From contig NZ_JALGQE010000022.1 of assembly GCF_022810405.1 (NCBI RefSeq), positions 1 to 64,000 on the forward strand: 64,000 nt of DNA, in the 5' to 3' direction. Under the pieces are notes generated by a model. That model was not told where the DNA came from. It saw nothing but the letters and a program-made list of their open reading frames with translations, and did no database searches. Shown in pieces: positions 25,020 to 33,799 of the stretch (its first letter is position 1; each line of letters begins with the position of its first letter). The position numbers were made by a program, and so were the translations under genes. This DNA comes from Rhodococcus sp. ARC_M5 (GTDB taxonomy: Bacteria > Actinomycetota > Actinomycetes > Mycobacteriales > Mycobacteriaceae).

Positions 25020-26486
25020 ATGTCAACGCTCTTGATCACCAATGCCCGCGTAGTTCGTGCAGGATCCGATGCCCCCGACGAGGGCGAATTTCTGGACCTG
25101 CTCATCGAGGACGGCAAGTTCACCCGAATCGAAGCGAACATCGATGCCTCCGCGGCGGACACCGTCGTCGACGCAGCAGGCAAGATCGCGTTTCCCGGCG
25201 TCGTCGATGCGCACCAGCACTGGGGTATCTACAACTCGCTCGGTGAGGATGCCGAGACCGAGTCGCGGGCGTGCGTGCAGGGCGGCGTGACCACGTCGTT
25301 GTCCTACATGCGGACCGGCCAGTACTACATGAACACCGGCGGTTCCTACGCTGATGTGTTCCCCAAGGTCCTCGAGGCCACCGAGGGACGCCCCTACGTC
25401 GATTACGCGTACCACCTCGCGCCGATGTCGAAGGAACACATCGACGAAATCCCCTCGCTCATCGCCGACCACGGCGTCACGTCGTTCAAGATCTTCATGT
25501 TCTACGGTAGCCACGGGCTCCACGGCCGGTCCACCGATCAGAGCGAGTTCCTCATGACGCCCGAGGGGGAGCGCTACGACTTGGCGCACTTCGAGTTCGT
25601 CATGCGCGGCATCCAGGCTGCCCGTGAGCAGATGGGCGACAAGGCCGATCACATCTCGCTGTCGCTGCACTGCGAGACCGCCGAGATCATGAGCGCGTAC
25701 ACCAAGATCGTCGAGGAGGAGGGCACCCTCGAGGGCCTCGCCGCATACAGCGCGTCGCGGCCACCGCATTCCGAGGGCCTCGCAGTCACCATTGCGTCGT
25801 TCCTCGCAGACGAGACGCAGCTGCCCAACATCAACTTGCTGCACCTGTCGTCGCGCAAGGCGCTGACCGCGGCGATGCGGATGGCAAAGGCGTTCCCACA
25901 CGTCAACTTCCGCCGCGAGGTCACGATCGGCCACCTGCTGGCCGATATCGACACCGCCTACGGACTCGGTGGCAAGGTCAACCCGCCGTTGCGTCCGCGT
26001 GACGACGTCGAAGCGCTGTGGGAGCACCTGCTCGCAGGCGACATCGACTGGGTCGTCAGCGATCACGCGTGCTGCAAGGACGAGAAGAAGTTCGCCGAGG
26101 ATCGCGGCGACATCTTCGCCGCGAAGTCCGGCTTCGGCGGTGCCGAATACCTGCTCCCAGGACTGGTCAGCGAAGGACGCAAGCGCGGCCTGAGCTGGCG
26201 TCGCATCGCCGAGCTCACGTCACTGAACCCGGCCCGACGCTACGGGCTGCCGGGCAAGGGAGACATCGCCGTCGGCATGGACGCAGACGTCGCTCTGATC
26301 GACCCCGATCACACCTGGACCGTCCGGCCGGAGGATTCCGAGTCGGCGCAGGAGTACACACCGTTCGAGGGATTCGAGCTCGGTGCCAAGGTGACCGACA
26401 CGTTCGTCCGTGGTCAGCGGGTACTCGCCGACGGTGCCGTCGCCGGTGCGCCGGCAGGCCGCTACCTGCACCGTCCGTACCTGTGA
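25020..26486 (+). CDS. dihydropyrimidinase/hydantoinase-like amidohydrolase
   Basis: A 488-residue amidohydrolase of the cyclic-amidase group. The binuclear metal site is complete: H65 and H67 ('DAHQHWG'), the carboxylated lysine K157 ('TSFKIFMFY'), H217 ('LSLHCETA'), H275 ('NLLHLSSRKAL') and D348 ('VVSDHACC'). Hydantoinases, dihydropyrimidinases, allantoinases and imidases share this set. 'DAHQHWG' in place of 'DxHTHxxxP' and the Tyr/Met-rich 'SYMRTGQYYMN' loop set it apart, so a familiar substrate cannot be assumed. AAAGGA precedes the ATG by five bases. It is followed by the CoA-transferase with GTGA overlap. Confidence 0.85.
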   Translation: MSTLLITNARVVRAGSDAPDEGEFLDLLIEDGKFTRIEANIDASAADTVVDAAGKIAFPGVVDAHQHWGIYNSLGEDAETESRACVQGGVTTSLSYMRTGQYYMNTGGSYADVFPKVLEATEGRPYVDYAYHLAPMSKEHIDEIPSLIADHGVTSFKIFMFYGSHGLHGRSTDQSEFLMTPEGERYDLAHFEFVMRGIQAAREQMGDKADHISLSLHCETAEIMSAYTKIVEEEGTLEGLAAYSASRPPHSEGLAVTIASFLADETQLPNINLLHLSSRKALTAAMRMAKAFPHVNFRREVTIGHLLADIDTAYGLGGKVNPPLRPRDDVEALWEHLLAGDIDWVVSDHACCKDEKKFAEDRGDIFAAKSGFGGAEYLLPGLVSEGRKRGLSWRRIAELTSLNPARRYGLPGKGDIAVGMDADVALIDPDHTWTVRPEDSESAQEYTPFEGFELGAKVTDTFVRGQRVLADGAVAGAPAGRYLHRPYL

Positions 26487-27673
26487 CGGGCCCGCTCGAG
26501 GGCATCAGAGTTCTCGATATCTCGACGATCCTCGCCGGCCCTCTCGTTGCGCAGATCCTCGGCGATTTCGGGGCGGAGGTCATCAAGATCGAGCACCCCA
26601 CCAAGCCCGACGGTATGCGCGGACACGGTCTGGACAAGGACGGTCACCCGCTGTGGTGGACGATGATCGGTCGAAACAAGCGAACGATGACTCTCGACCT
26701 CGGAAATGCACAGGGCGGAGCACTCTTTCGTCGTCTCGCCGCCGAAGCCGATGTGGTGGTCGAGAACTTCCGGCCGGGAACCCTCGAACGCTGGGGGCTG
26801 GGATACGACGTGCTGTCCGAGCTGAATCCGGGTCTGATCCTGTTGCGTGTCACGGGCTTCGGTCAGACCGGGCCGTACGCCACCCGGCCGGCCTTCGGGA
26901 CGCTCGTCGAATCGATGAGTGGCTTTGCGCATCTGACCGGTGAAGCAGACGGACCGCCGACGCTTCCTGCGTTCGGACTGGCCGATTCCCTCGCCGGGAT
27001 CGCCGGCTCGTCGGCGGTGTCCATGGCCCTGCTGCACCGAACCAACAACGGCGGTCAGGGTCAGCAGATCGACCTCGATCTGTTGAGCCCGATCATGGCC
27101 GCGGTCGGGCCGGGCGTCATCTACGCCGACCAGTTGGGGATCGATCAGGAACGCACGGGCAATCGGTCGAGCAACAATGCGCCCCGCAACCTGTACAAGA
27201 CCGCGGACGGTCATTGGTTGGCGATCTCCACGAGCGCCAATTCGATCGCTGAGCGGGTGCTGGTCCTGGTGGGCCACCCCGAGGTGCTGGACGAACCATG
27301 GTTCGCCACCGGGCGTCAGCGCGCCGCCCACGCGGACCTGCTGGACGAGTACGTCGGCGGCTGGATCGGCGAGCGGACGAAAGACGTGGTGATCGACGAG
27401 TTCGAGAAGGCGGGCGCGGCAGTCGCTCCCGTCTACAAGCCGAGCGACCTGTTGTCCGATCCACAGGTCAACGCCATCGAGATGGTGACGACTGTCGAGG
27501 ACGACGACCTGGGTCCGGTGCGCATGCAGAACGTCATGTGGCGGATGGGTAGTAGCCCCGGAAGCATCAGATACACCGGACGCAAGCACGGTGCCGATAC
27601 CGATGAGGTGCTGACCGAAATCGGGTGCAGCGCCGACGAGATCGAGGCCATGCACCGCGACAGCATCGTGTAG
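26483..27673 (+). CDS. CaiB/BaiF family (class III) CoA-transferase
   Basis: A 396-residue class III CoA-transferase. The N-terminus 'GPLEGIRVLDISTILAGPLVAQILGDFGAEVIKIE' region (G-P-x-x-x-x-L-x-D-F-G-A-x-V-I-K-I-E) is diagnostic. The catalytic aspartate lies in 'AFGLADSLAGIAG' near residue 170, and 'GKWLAI'-like 'DGHWLAIS' follows. It would move CoA from a donor thioester to a carboxylate of the pathway, feeding the CitE-like lyase encoded upstream. It ends the operon; a terminator hairpin follows five bases downstream. Confidence 0.9.
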   Translation: MTGPLEGIRVLDISTILAGPLVAQILGDFGAEVIKIEHPTKPDGMRGHGLDKDGHPLWWTMIGRNKRTMTLDLGNAQGGALFRRLAAEADVVVENFRPGTLERWGLGYDVLSELNPGLILLRVTGFGQTGPYATRPAFGTLVESMSGFAHLTGEADGPPTLPAFGLADSLAGIAGSSAVSMALLHRTNNGGQGQQIDLDLLSPIMAAVGPGVIYADQLGIDQERTGNRSSNNAPRNLYKTADGHWLAISTSANSIAERVLVLVGHPEVLDEPWFATGRQRAAHADLLDEYVGGWIGERTKDVVIDEFEKAGAAVAPVYKPSDLLSDPQVNAIEMVTTVEDDDLGPVRMQNVMWRMGSSPGSIRYTGRKHGADTDEVLTEIGCSADEIEAMHRDSIV

Positions 27674-27677
27674 AGCG

Positions 27678-27710
27678 CGGCGGGTGATCGCAGTGTTCGG
27701 TCACCCGCCG
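27678..27710. terminator. terminator of the catabolic operon
   Basis: A perfect 10-bp stem (CGGCGGGTGA at 27678-27687 with 27701-27710) lies between the convergent CoA-transferase and BtuF-like genes and can serve both. Confidence 0.75.
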
Positions 27711-27713
27711 AGT

Positions 27714-28661
27714 TCACGCCGGAATCTGTTGCACCACAGCGGCGACGGCTTCCACCTGGTCTGCGATGCGTGGGCCCCACCGACTCGACAGGTCTTCGTC
27801 CATCGGGAATATCCTGCCGTCTCGGACGGCGGTCATCGAACCCCACCCCGGCCGAGCGGCGACGGATTCGGCTGTCACGCCGCAGCATTGGGCGTCGGCG
27901 AGGAACACGATATCGGGATCCGTGCTGATCACTGTTTCGGCGGACAGTTGTGGGTAGTCGCCCGCATCGGAGCCGTCGGCGATGCTCTGGAGGCCGAACA
28001 GTCCGTAGATTTGGCCGACGAAGCTCTGGCTGGACACGGTGTACAGCGTGTCGTCGAGTTCGTGGAAGTACGTCAGCGGCTGATCACGATCCGGAACGCT
28101 CGCCACGGCAGCGTCGATCCGGGACCGCATCTGGGCGACCACCGCATCGCCGTCGGCGTCGTGCCCGGTGGCATCCGCGACGCGTTCGATCTGCGAGTAC
28201 GCGTCGTCGAGGCTCGTCGCGGCCGGAACCAGCAGCGTCGGAATGCCGGCCTCGGCCAGAGTGGACGTCACGAGGCCGAGGTCGGTGGAGGTGATCACCA
28301 GGTCCGGGTCGTACGCGACGATCGCCTCGAGGCTCGGCGTGAACGCCGACAGCCCGGTCTTCGGCGCGTCGGCGGGATAGTCCGACTGATCGTCGACGGC
28401 CGCCACCTGCTCACCCGCGCCGACGGCGTACAGGGTCTCCGTCGCCGTCGGGCTCAGCGAGACGATCGAACGAGGCATCGCGTCGATGGTGACGGTCCCG
28501 CCGTCCGAGCCCGAGGCGATCGTCCTCGGAAACTCCCCGCTCGACGCCGTGGCCGAGGTGGTGGTCGGCGGGGAGTCCGTGGTCGTGCCGCCGCAGCCGG
28601 TCGCGACCAGCGCGACGACTGCGAACCCGGCTGAGATCATTCGTGCCGATCGACGCTGCAC
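27714..28661 (-). CDS. BtuF/FepB-like ABC substrate-binding lipoprotein
   Basis: A lipoprotein of about 315 residues of the class III substrate-binding fold used for vitamin B12, heme and iron siderophores. The lipobox is 'LVATGCGG'. 'RSIVSLSPTATETLYAVGAGEQVAAVDD' and 'YDPDLVI' match the BtuF/FecB pattern. The start is uncertain: AGGAG is best spaced to a GTG at 28661, with another GTG at 28667 and an ATG at 28640. No permease or ATPase is adjacent in the window, so the partners must lie elsewhere. It follows the uvrA-like gene after 54 bp. Confidence 0.85.
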   Translation of the reverse strand: MQRRSARMISAGFAVVALVATGCGGTTTDSPPTTTSATASSGEFPRTIASGSDGGTVTIDAMPRSIVSLSPTATETLYAVGAGEQVAAVDDQSDYPADAPKTGLSAFTPSLEAIVAYDPDLVITSTDLGLVTSTLAEAGIPTLLVPAATSLDDAYSQIERVADATGHDADGDAVVAQMRSRIDAAVASVPDRDQPLTYFHELDDTLYTVSSQSFVGQIYGLFGLQSIADGSDAGDYPQLSAETVISTDPDIVFLADAQCCGVTAESVAARPGWGSMTAVRDGRIFPMDEDLSSRWGPRIADQVEAVAAVVQQIPA

Positions 28662-28715
28662 TGCCACTCCTGTGTTTCCGATGCCTCTGGGAGCGCCAAC
28701 ACTATCGGGTCGCGG

Positions 28716-31019
28716 TCAGCGCCCCAGGCTCCGTGCCAGGTACGTGCCGGTGTGGGTGTCGGAGAGCACCAACTCGTCGACGGTGCCGGTGAAGGTGATC
28801 ACCCCGCCGTTGTGCCCGCCGTCGGGGCCGAGATCGATGACCCAGTCGGCGGCGGCGATGACGTCGAGGTTGTGTTCGATGACGATCACCGACCTACCCT
28901 CGTCGACCATCCCGGACAGCAACGCGATCAGGTTCGACACGTCCGACGGGTGCAGACCGGTCGTCGGCTCGTCTAGAACCAGCACCGGCGACGACCCGAC
29001 CAATTCGGTGGCGAGCTTGAGCCGTTGACGTTCGCCGCCGGAAAGCGAAGACAGGTTCTGGCCGAGTGAGAGGTAGCCGAGGCCGACGTCCCGGCACCGA
29101 CGGAGGATGTCGCGGATCTTCTTGACCTCGAAGAAGTCCTGCGCGTCTTCGACGGACATCTCGAAGATGTCGGCGATGCTGATGCCGTCGACGGTGTGCC
29201 GGATCGCGCCCGATCGGAACCGCCTGCCCTGGCATGTCTCACACGTGCTCGTCACCGGGTCGGTGAACCCGAGATCGGTGAAGATGACGCCACCGCCCTG
29301 GCAGTCGGGGCACGCACCGTCGGAGTTGGGGGAGAACAGTGACGGCGGCTGCCCGGTCTTCTTGGCGAAGTAGGCGCGGATCGGATCGAGCAGTCCGGTG
29401 TAGGTCGCGGGGGAGGAACGACGCGAACCGCGGATGGGTGCCTGGTCGATGATGACGGCGTCCGGCGCGGCCTCACGAAGGTGGCCGTGGATGAGGCTGG
29501 ACTTGCCGGAGCCCGCGACCCCGGTGACGGCCGTCAGGACTCCGAGCGGAATGTCGACGCTGACGTCGCGCAGGTTGTGGGTGCTCGCTCCGGTGATGCT
29601 CAGCCAGCCCGATGGCGGACGGGGAGTGCGTAGTTCGACGCCTACGCGCCGCAGCGCAGATCCGGTGCGGGTGTCGGCGCGGCGCAGTTCGTCGTAAGTG
29701 CCCTCGAACACGACTGTGCCGCCGGCCTTTCCGGCACCGGGGCCGATCTCGACGATGCGGTCGGCGATGGCCATGACCTCGGGATCGTGCTCGACGACGA
29801 GGACGGTGTTGCCCTTGTCGCGCAGCGCGAGCAACATGTCGTCGAGGCGGTGGACGTCGCGGGGGTGGAGCCCGGTGGTCGGTTCGTCGAAGACGTAGAG
29901 CATGTCGTTGAGGGTTGCCCCGAGGTGCCGCACCATCTTGATACGCTGCGATTCACCGCCCGACAGCGACGACGTTACGCGGTCCAGGCTGAGATAGCCG
30001 AGACCGAGATCGACGAGTCGTCGCAGCTGCGTGACGATTTCGGCGGTGACGCTGCCCAGGCCCGTGATCCGCCAGCCGTCGATGCGGTCGGCGAGTTCGG
30101 AGACCTGCATCGCGAACGCGTCGGGTAAGGACAGTCCTTCGAGGGTGGCACCGCGGATGGTCTCGTTGTATCGAGAGCCGCCGCAGGCCTCGCAGGTGCC
30201 GCGGGTGACGATGCGCTCGAACGCGAGCTTGGCTTTGCCTTTGAGTGCGTCGGCGTCCTTCGCCAGGTAGCTGCGCCGGAACCTGGACACGATCCCCTCG
30301 TAGCTCTTCATGACGGCGTCGGGATTCGTCACCTCGACCTCGCCGGGCTTGGCGTCGAAGAAGATGTGGCGCTCACGGGCGGAGTACTGCTCGATCGGGA
30401 CGTCGAGGTCGAACAGGCCCGAGTCGGCGAACACTCGGTACGGCCATTTGCCGACCTCGAAGTCCGGATGCTTGAACGGCCCCTCGCGCAAGGACTTCGA
30501 CTCGTCCACCAGCTCGCGGAGGTCTACGACCTTCGCCTCGCCGAGCCCCTCGCATTCGAGGCACATTCCGGCGGGGTCGTTGAACGAAAACGCATTGGCG
30601 TAGCCGATGCTCGGCGTGACGGCACGGGACCAGAGCATGCGTAGCCAGTCGCCGATGTCGGTGATGGTGCCGACCGTCGATCGCGGGCCACCGAACAGAC
30701 GCTTCTGATCGACGATCACGACGGCCGACAGGTTGGCGATCAGATCGGCGTCGGGCCGACCGTAGGACGGGAGAAACGTCTGAGCGAACGCGGTGAACGT
30801 GGAGTTGATCTGCCGTTGTGCTTCGGCGGCGATGGTGTCGAAGACGAGCGACGACTTGCCCGATCCGGAGACGCCCGCGAACACGACGAGCGAGCGTTTG
30901 GGGAGGTCGAGGTTCACATCGCGGAGATTGTTCTCGCGGGCTCCGCGAACGATGATGGTGGACAGTTCGTCTGCAGCTGTCGGTGTATCGATCGAGATCG
31001 TCGGCTGGGCTGGAGTCAT
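28716..31019 (-). CDS. short UvrA-like ABC ATPase (UvrA paralogue without UvrB-binding domain)
   Basis: A 767-residue UvrA-related protein, compared with about 950 for UvrA. Both ABC modules are intact: Walker A 'GVSGSGKSSLVFDT' and 'GVAGSGKSSLIHG', signatures 'SSLSGGESQRIKM' and 'SSLSGGERQRLKL', Walker B 'YVFDEPTTGLHP' and 'LVLDEPTTGLHP'. Three zinc motifs are visible (CLECEG, CEACGG, and CPDCQG with CETCQG). The sequence runs directly from the first Walker module into 'FLPSYGRPDADLI', without the domain that binds UvrB. Such short UvrAs are linked to resistance against DNA-binding drugs rather than to general excision repair. An inverted repeat (31080-31094) lies before it. Confidence 0.88.
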   Translation of the reverse strand: MTPAQPTISIDTPTAADELSTIIVRGARENNLRDVNLDLPKRSLVVFAGVSGSGKSSLVFDTIAAEAQRQINSTFTAFAQTFLPSYGRPDADLIANLSAVVIVDQKRLFGGPRSTVGTITDIGDWLRMLWSRAVTPSIGYANAFSFNDPAGMCLECEGLGEAKVVDLRELVDESKSLREGPFKHPDFEVGKWPYRVFADSGLFDLDVPIEQYSARERHIFFDAKPGEVEVTNPDAVMKSYEGIVSRFRRSYLAKDADALKGKAKLAFERIVTRGTCEACGGSRYNETIRGATLEGLSLPDAFAMQVSELADRIDGWRITGLGSVTAEIVTQLRRLVDLGLGYLSLDRVTSSLSGGESQRIKMVRHLGATLNDMLYVFDEPTTGLHPRDVHRLDDMLLALRDKGNTVLVVEHDPEVMAIADRIVEIGPGAGKAGGTVVFEGTYDELRRADTRTGSALRRVGVELRTPRPPSGWLSITGASTHNLRDVSVDIPLGVLTAVTGVAGSGKSSLIHGHLREAAPDAVIIDQAPIRGSRRSSPATYTGLLDPIRAYFAKKTGQPPSLFSPNSDGACPDCQGGGVIFTDLGFTDPVTSTCETCQGRRFRSGAIRHTVDGISIADIFEMSVEDAQDFFEVKKIRDILRRCRDVGLGYLSLGQNLSSLSGGERQRLKLATELVGSSPVLVLDEPTTGLHPSDVSNLIALLSGMVDEGRSVIVIEHNLDVIAAADWVIDLGPDGGHNGGVITFTGTVDELVLSDTHTGTYLARSLGR

Positions 31020-31079
31020 TGCGTTCGAGTCGCCTTTCGCCGCCCCCGACGCTGGTTCGCCCGGGGCCGACGCAGTCTA

Positions 31080-31094
31080 CCGTACGGTGTACGG
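31080..31094. promoter_or_regulatory. candidate operator upstream of uvrA-like gene
   Basis: Inverted repeat CCGTAC-GGT-GTACGG, 61 bp before the uvrA-like start. The size and symmetry suit a TetR-family dimer, but no such gene is adjacent. Confidence 0.45.
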
Positions 31095-31191
31095 AAATGC
31101 AGACTATTTTGCCGTGTAACAGACTTCTCGGTACGGCGATTCCCTTTGGTCACCGGTGGCAGCTGGTCATCGGTCGCATCGAAAGGTCTCC

Positions 31192-31665
31192 GTGTCGAAC
31201 AACAGTCGCATCACTGTGCACTCGATCGTCTTGTGCGCGCTCCTTGCCCTCACCGCCGCAGCCTGTGGCTCCACTGACTCCGAGGTCGGAACCGAGGTCA
31301 GGACCGTGACTGTGCAAGCGACCGAACCCTCGCCGACTTCTGTGCCGCGGCTTGTCCTTCCGGATGCCACTTCCCTCGAGCCTTCGGTGCTCGAGCCTTC
31401 GGCGACCCCCGAGCCCGCGGCACCCGAGCCGGTACCCGCGTTCATGCCGTCCGTTGTGTGTATGAATCTGCAGACTGCCCAGAACGCAATTCAGGCTGCA
31501 GGGGTCTTCTACTCCCGGAGCGTCGATGCGTCCGGTGCGAGCCGGATGCAGGTCAACGACTCGAACTGGATTGTCGTAGCGCAGGATCCACCCGCAGGGA
31601 CTCTCATCGGTGAGGGAGATGCCCTGCTGTCCTCGGTGAAGATCGGGGAGCCGAACAACTGCTGA
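31192..31665 (+). CDS. PASTA-domain lipoprotein
   Basis: A 157-residue lipoprotein. The signal ends at the lipobox 'LTAAAC', followed by a Pro/Thr/Glu-rich linker (about residues 35-90) and one PASTA-like domain from 'MPSVVCMNLQTAQNAIQAAG' to 'PPAGTLIGEGDALLSSV'. PASTA domains bind muropeptides or other cell-wall ligands, so an extracellular wall-associated role is likely. The GTG at 31192 is preceded by GAAAGG with six-base spacing; the frame to 31156 has no better site. Two cysteines in the domain may form a disulfide. It is convergent with the DUF2231 gene, with a one-base gap. Confidence 0.78.
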   Translation: MSNNSRITVHSIVLCALLALTAAACGSTDSEVGTEVRTVTVQATEPSPTSVPRLVLPDATSLEPSVLEPSATPEPAAPEPVPAFMPSVVCMNLQTAQNAIQAAGVFYSRSVDASGASRMQVNDSNWIVVAQDPPAGTLIGEGDALLSSVKIGEPNNC

Positions 31666-31666
31666 T

Positions 31667-32206
31667 CTACCGGCGAATGCTGTGCTTGCCCGCTGGAGCC
31701 GGTTCCTGCTCGGTGGAGCTGTAGGCGAGGTGACCTCCGATGAGGCCGCCGACGCTCGCTGCCGCCAGGCCTGCCGCAGCCAGGGCCTTGGCAACACCGT
31801 CGGTGTGCTTGCGGCGTCGTAAGTAGGAGCCGAGGAACAGGAATACGCCGGTCGCGTTCGAGGCCGCGTGGATCATCCCGACCCGTCGTTGGCGCGTGTT
31901 CATCGTCGACCAGTCGGCCCAACCGGTGGCGATGGCTGCCGGCGCGGACGCCAGCCCGACGGAGATGACGAGCTTGCTCGCCCTCGATTGGTGATTCAGC
32001 AGGTCGAGGGCAACGGCGCTGGTCCAGCTACCGATGGTGACGTTGACGAGTGCCGGGTGAATGGGGTGACCGATCCATCGCCCACGGAGCGCCCCACCGA
32101 TCGCGCTGTCGTCGAGTGCGGGCTCGAGAACGCCGTTGATGGCGTTGCCGGTTCCGTCGAGGAACGATGCCGATTCGAGGCTGTCGAGTGCTTGTTCGAG
32201 TGTCAT
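31667..32206 (-). CDS. DUF2231 membrane protein
   Basis: A 179-residue protein with four predicted helices (about 52-72, 82-100, 112-130 and 140-160). 'GRWIGHPIHPALVNVTIGSWTSAVALDLL' with the H-P-x-H-P motif is the DUF2231 signature; paired histidines suggest heme or metal binding in the membrane, though the family is uncharacterised. The N-terminal part (1-40) is a soluble extension containing 'LEQALDSLESA'. The ATG at 32206 is chosen; longer starts to 32311 would run across the divergent ligase start. Confidence 0.78.
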   Translation of the reverse strand: MTLEQALDSLESASFLDGTGNAINGVLEPALDDSAIGGALRGRWIGHPIHPALVNVTIGSWTSAVALDLLNHQSRASKLVISVGLASAPAAIATGWADWSTMNTRQRRVGMIHAASNATGVFLFLGSYLRRRKHTDGVAKALAAAGLAAASVGGLIGGHLAYSSTEQEPAPAGKHSIRR

Positions 32207-32295
32207 ACCGGGGCGAATGCCCCACTGGGGATGCGCGAACCGTAAGGGCAGCCAAACACGGGACGAGATGCTTGGACGTCCTATAACGTCGGGTG

Positions 32296-33792
32296 ATGAG
32301 CAGCGGAACACGAGTGAACACCGTCGACGGCGTCCTGCGACGGTCGGCCGCGAAATTCCCCGATCGTCTCGCCGTGACGTTCGAGGGACGCAGTCACACC
32401 TACAAGGAACTCGATACCGCGGTCACCCGCGCCGCCCGCCGGCTGATCGCGTTGGGATTGAACAAGGGTGACCGTGTGGCGGCGTACGGCGTCAACTCGG
32501 ATGCGTACGTCGTTGCGTTCCTTGCTTGTGCGCGAGCCGGATTGGTGCACGTTCCGATCAACTACGCGCTGGTGGGCGAAGAACTGCAGTACTTGCTCGG
32601 TCAGTCGGGCTCCCGCGTGGTTCTCGTGGACCCGGCGTTGACGGCCACCCTCGACTCCGTTCGTGGAGACCTGACGATCGAGCACGTGGTGCCCCTTCCC
32701 GATGTGCTGGGCGCAGACGGTGACGGCTCCGAACTCGAACCCGCCGCCGATTCGAGCGACCTCGCTCAGTTGCTCTACACCTCCGGAACGACGTCGAAAC
32801 CCAAGGGCGCGATGATGTCTCATGGCGCGCTCGTCGCGGAATACGTCTCGTGCGTCATCGCGCTCGGGTTCACTCAGGACGACGATCCTCTGCTCGTGAT
32901 GCCGATGTATCACTCGGCGGGGATGCACGTGTTCATGCTGCCCTACCTGTCGGTGGGTGCCACGGTCCGCTTGATGCGCAGGCCCGACGTTCCCGAGATC
33001 CTGCGCCGCATCGAAGAGGAGAAGATCAAGTCTCTGTTCCTGGCACCGACGGTGTGGGTTCCGCTCGCCAATCACCCCGACCTGGCCACGCGCGACCTCT
33101 CGTCGCTGAAGAAGGCGCAGTACGGGTCTTCGATCATGCCTGTCACCGTGCTGACTCGGCTACGTGACCGGTACCCGGACATCGAGTTCTACAACTGTTT
33201 CGGGCAGTCCGAGATCGGCCCGCTGGCAACGGTATTGCAGCCCGAGGAGCACGAGGCGCGGCCGGCATCGTGCGGACGTGCGGTCTTCTTCGTCGAAACC
33301 CGCGTCGTCGATGCCGACGGCAACGATGTGCCGGACGGCGAGCCCGGCGAGATCCTCTACCGTTCCCCTCAGTTGTGCGACGGCTACTGGGACAAGCCGG
33401 AGGCGACGGCAGATGCGTTCTCGGACGGGTGGTTTCATTCCGGTGACCTGGTGACCCGCGATGCCGAGGGGTTCATCACCGTGGTCGATCGGATCAAGGA
33501 CGTAATCAATACCGGCGGCATTCTCGTCGCGTCGCGCGAGGTGGAGGATGCGATCTACACCCATCCGGCGGTCGCCGAGGTCGCGGTGATCGGGACCCCC
33601 GACGACAAGTGGATCGAGGCGGTGACGGCCGTCGTCGTTCTGAAGGACGGAAGTGAGTTGTCGTCGGAGGTCTTGATCGACCATGTGAAGGGTCGGATAG
33701 CGCCGTTCAAGGTGCCCAAGACCGTCGCGTTCGTCGACGAATTGCCGCGCAATCAGAGCGGAAAATTGCTCAAGCGTGAGCTGCGCAGTTGA
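32296..33792 (+). CDS. fatty-acyl-CoA synthetase family (AMP-binding) protein
   Basis: A 498-residue adenylate-forming ligase. The AMP/ATP loop is 'LLYTSGTTSKPKGAMMSH', with T-S-G-T-T intact. 'YNCFGQSEIGP' is the A4-type motif, 'GWFHSGDLVTRDAEG' the adenylate-binding Asp region, 'DRIKDVINTGG' the hinge and 'PRNQSGKLLKREL' with the catalytic lysine the end. It activates a carboxylic acid as acyl-AMP and then CoA thioester; the chain length is unknown. GTG and ATG starts lie next to each other (32293, 32296); I give the ATG. It stands as a single gene. Confidence 0.9.
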   Translation: MSSGTRVNTVDGVLRRSAAKFPDRLAVTFEGRSHTYKELDTAVTRAARRLIALGLNKGDRVAAYGVNSDAYVVAFLACARAGLVHVPINYALVGEELQYLLGQSGSRVVLVDPALTATLDSVRGDLTIEHVVPLPDVLGADGDGSELEPAADSSDLAQLLYTSGTTSKPKGAMMSHGALVAEYVSCVIALGFTQDDDPLLVMPMYHSAGMHVFMLPYLSVGATVRLMRRPDVPEILRRIEEEKIKSLFLAPTVWVPLANHPDLATRDLSSLKKAQYGSSIMPVTVLTRLRDRYPDIEFYNCFGQSEIGPLATVLQPEEHEARPASCGRAVFFVETRVVDADGNDVPDGEPGEILYRSPQLCDGYWDKPEATADAFSDGWFHSGDLVTRDAEGFITVVDRIKDVINTGGILVASREVEDAIYTHPAVAEVAVIGTPDDKWIEAVTAVVVLKDGSELSSEVLIDHVKGRIAPFKVPKTVAFVDELPRNQSGKLLKRELRS

Positions 33793-33799
33793 CCTGTTG

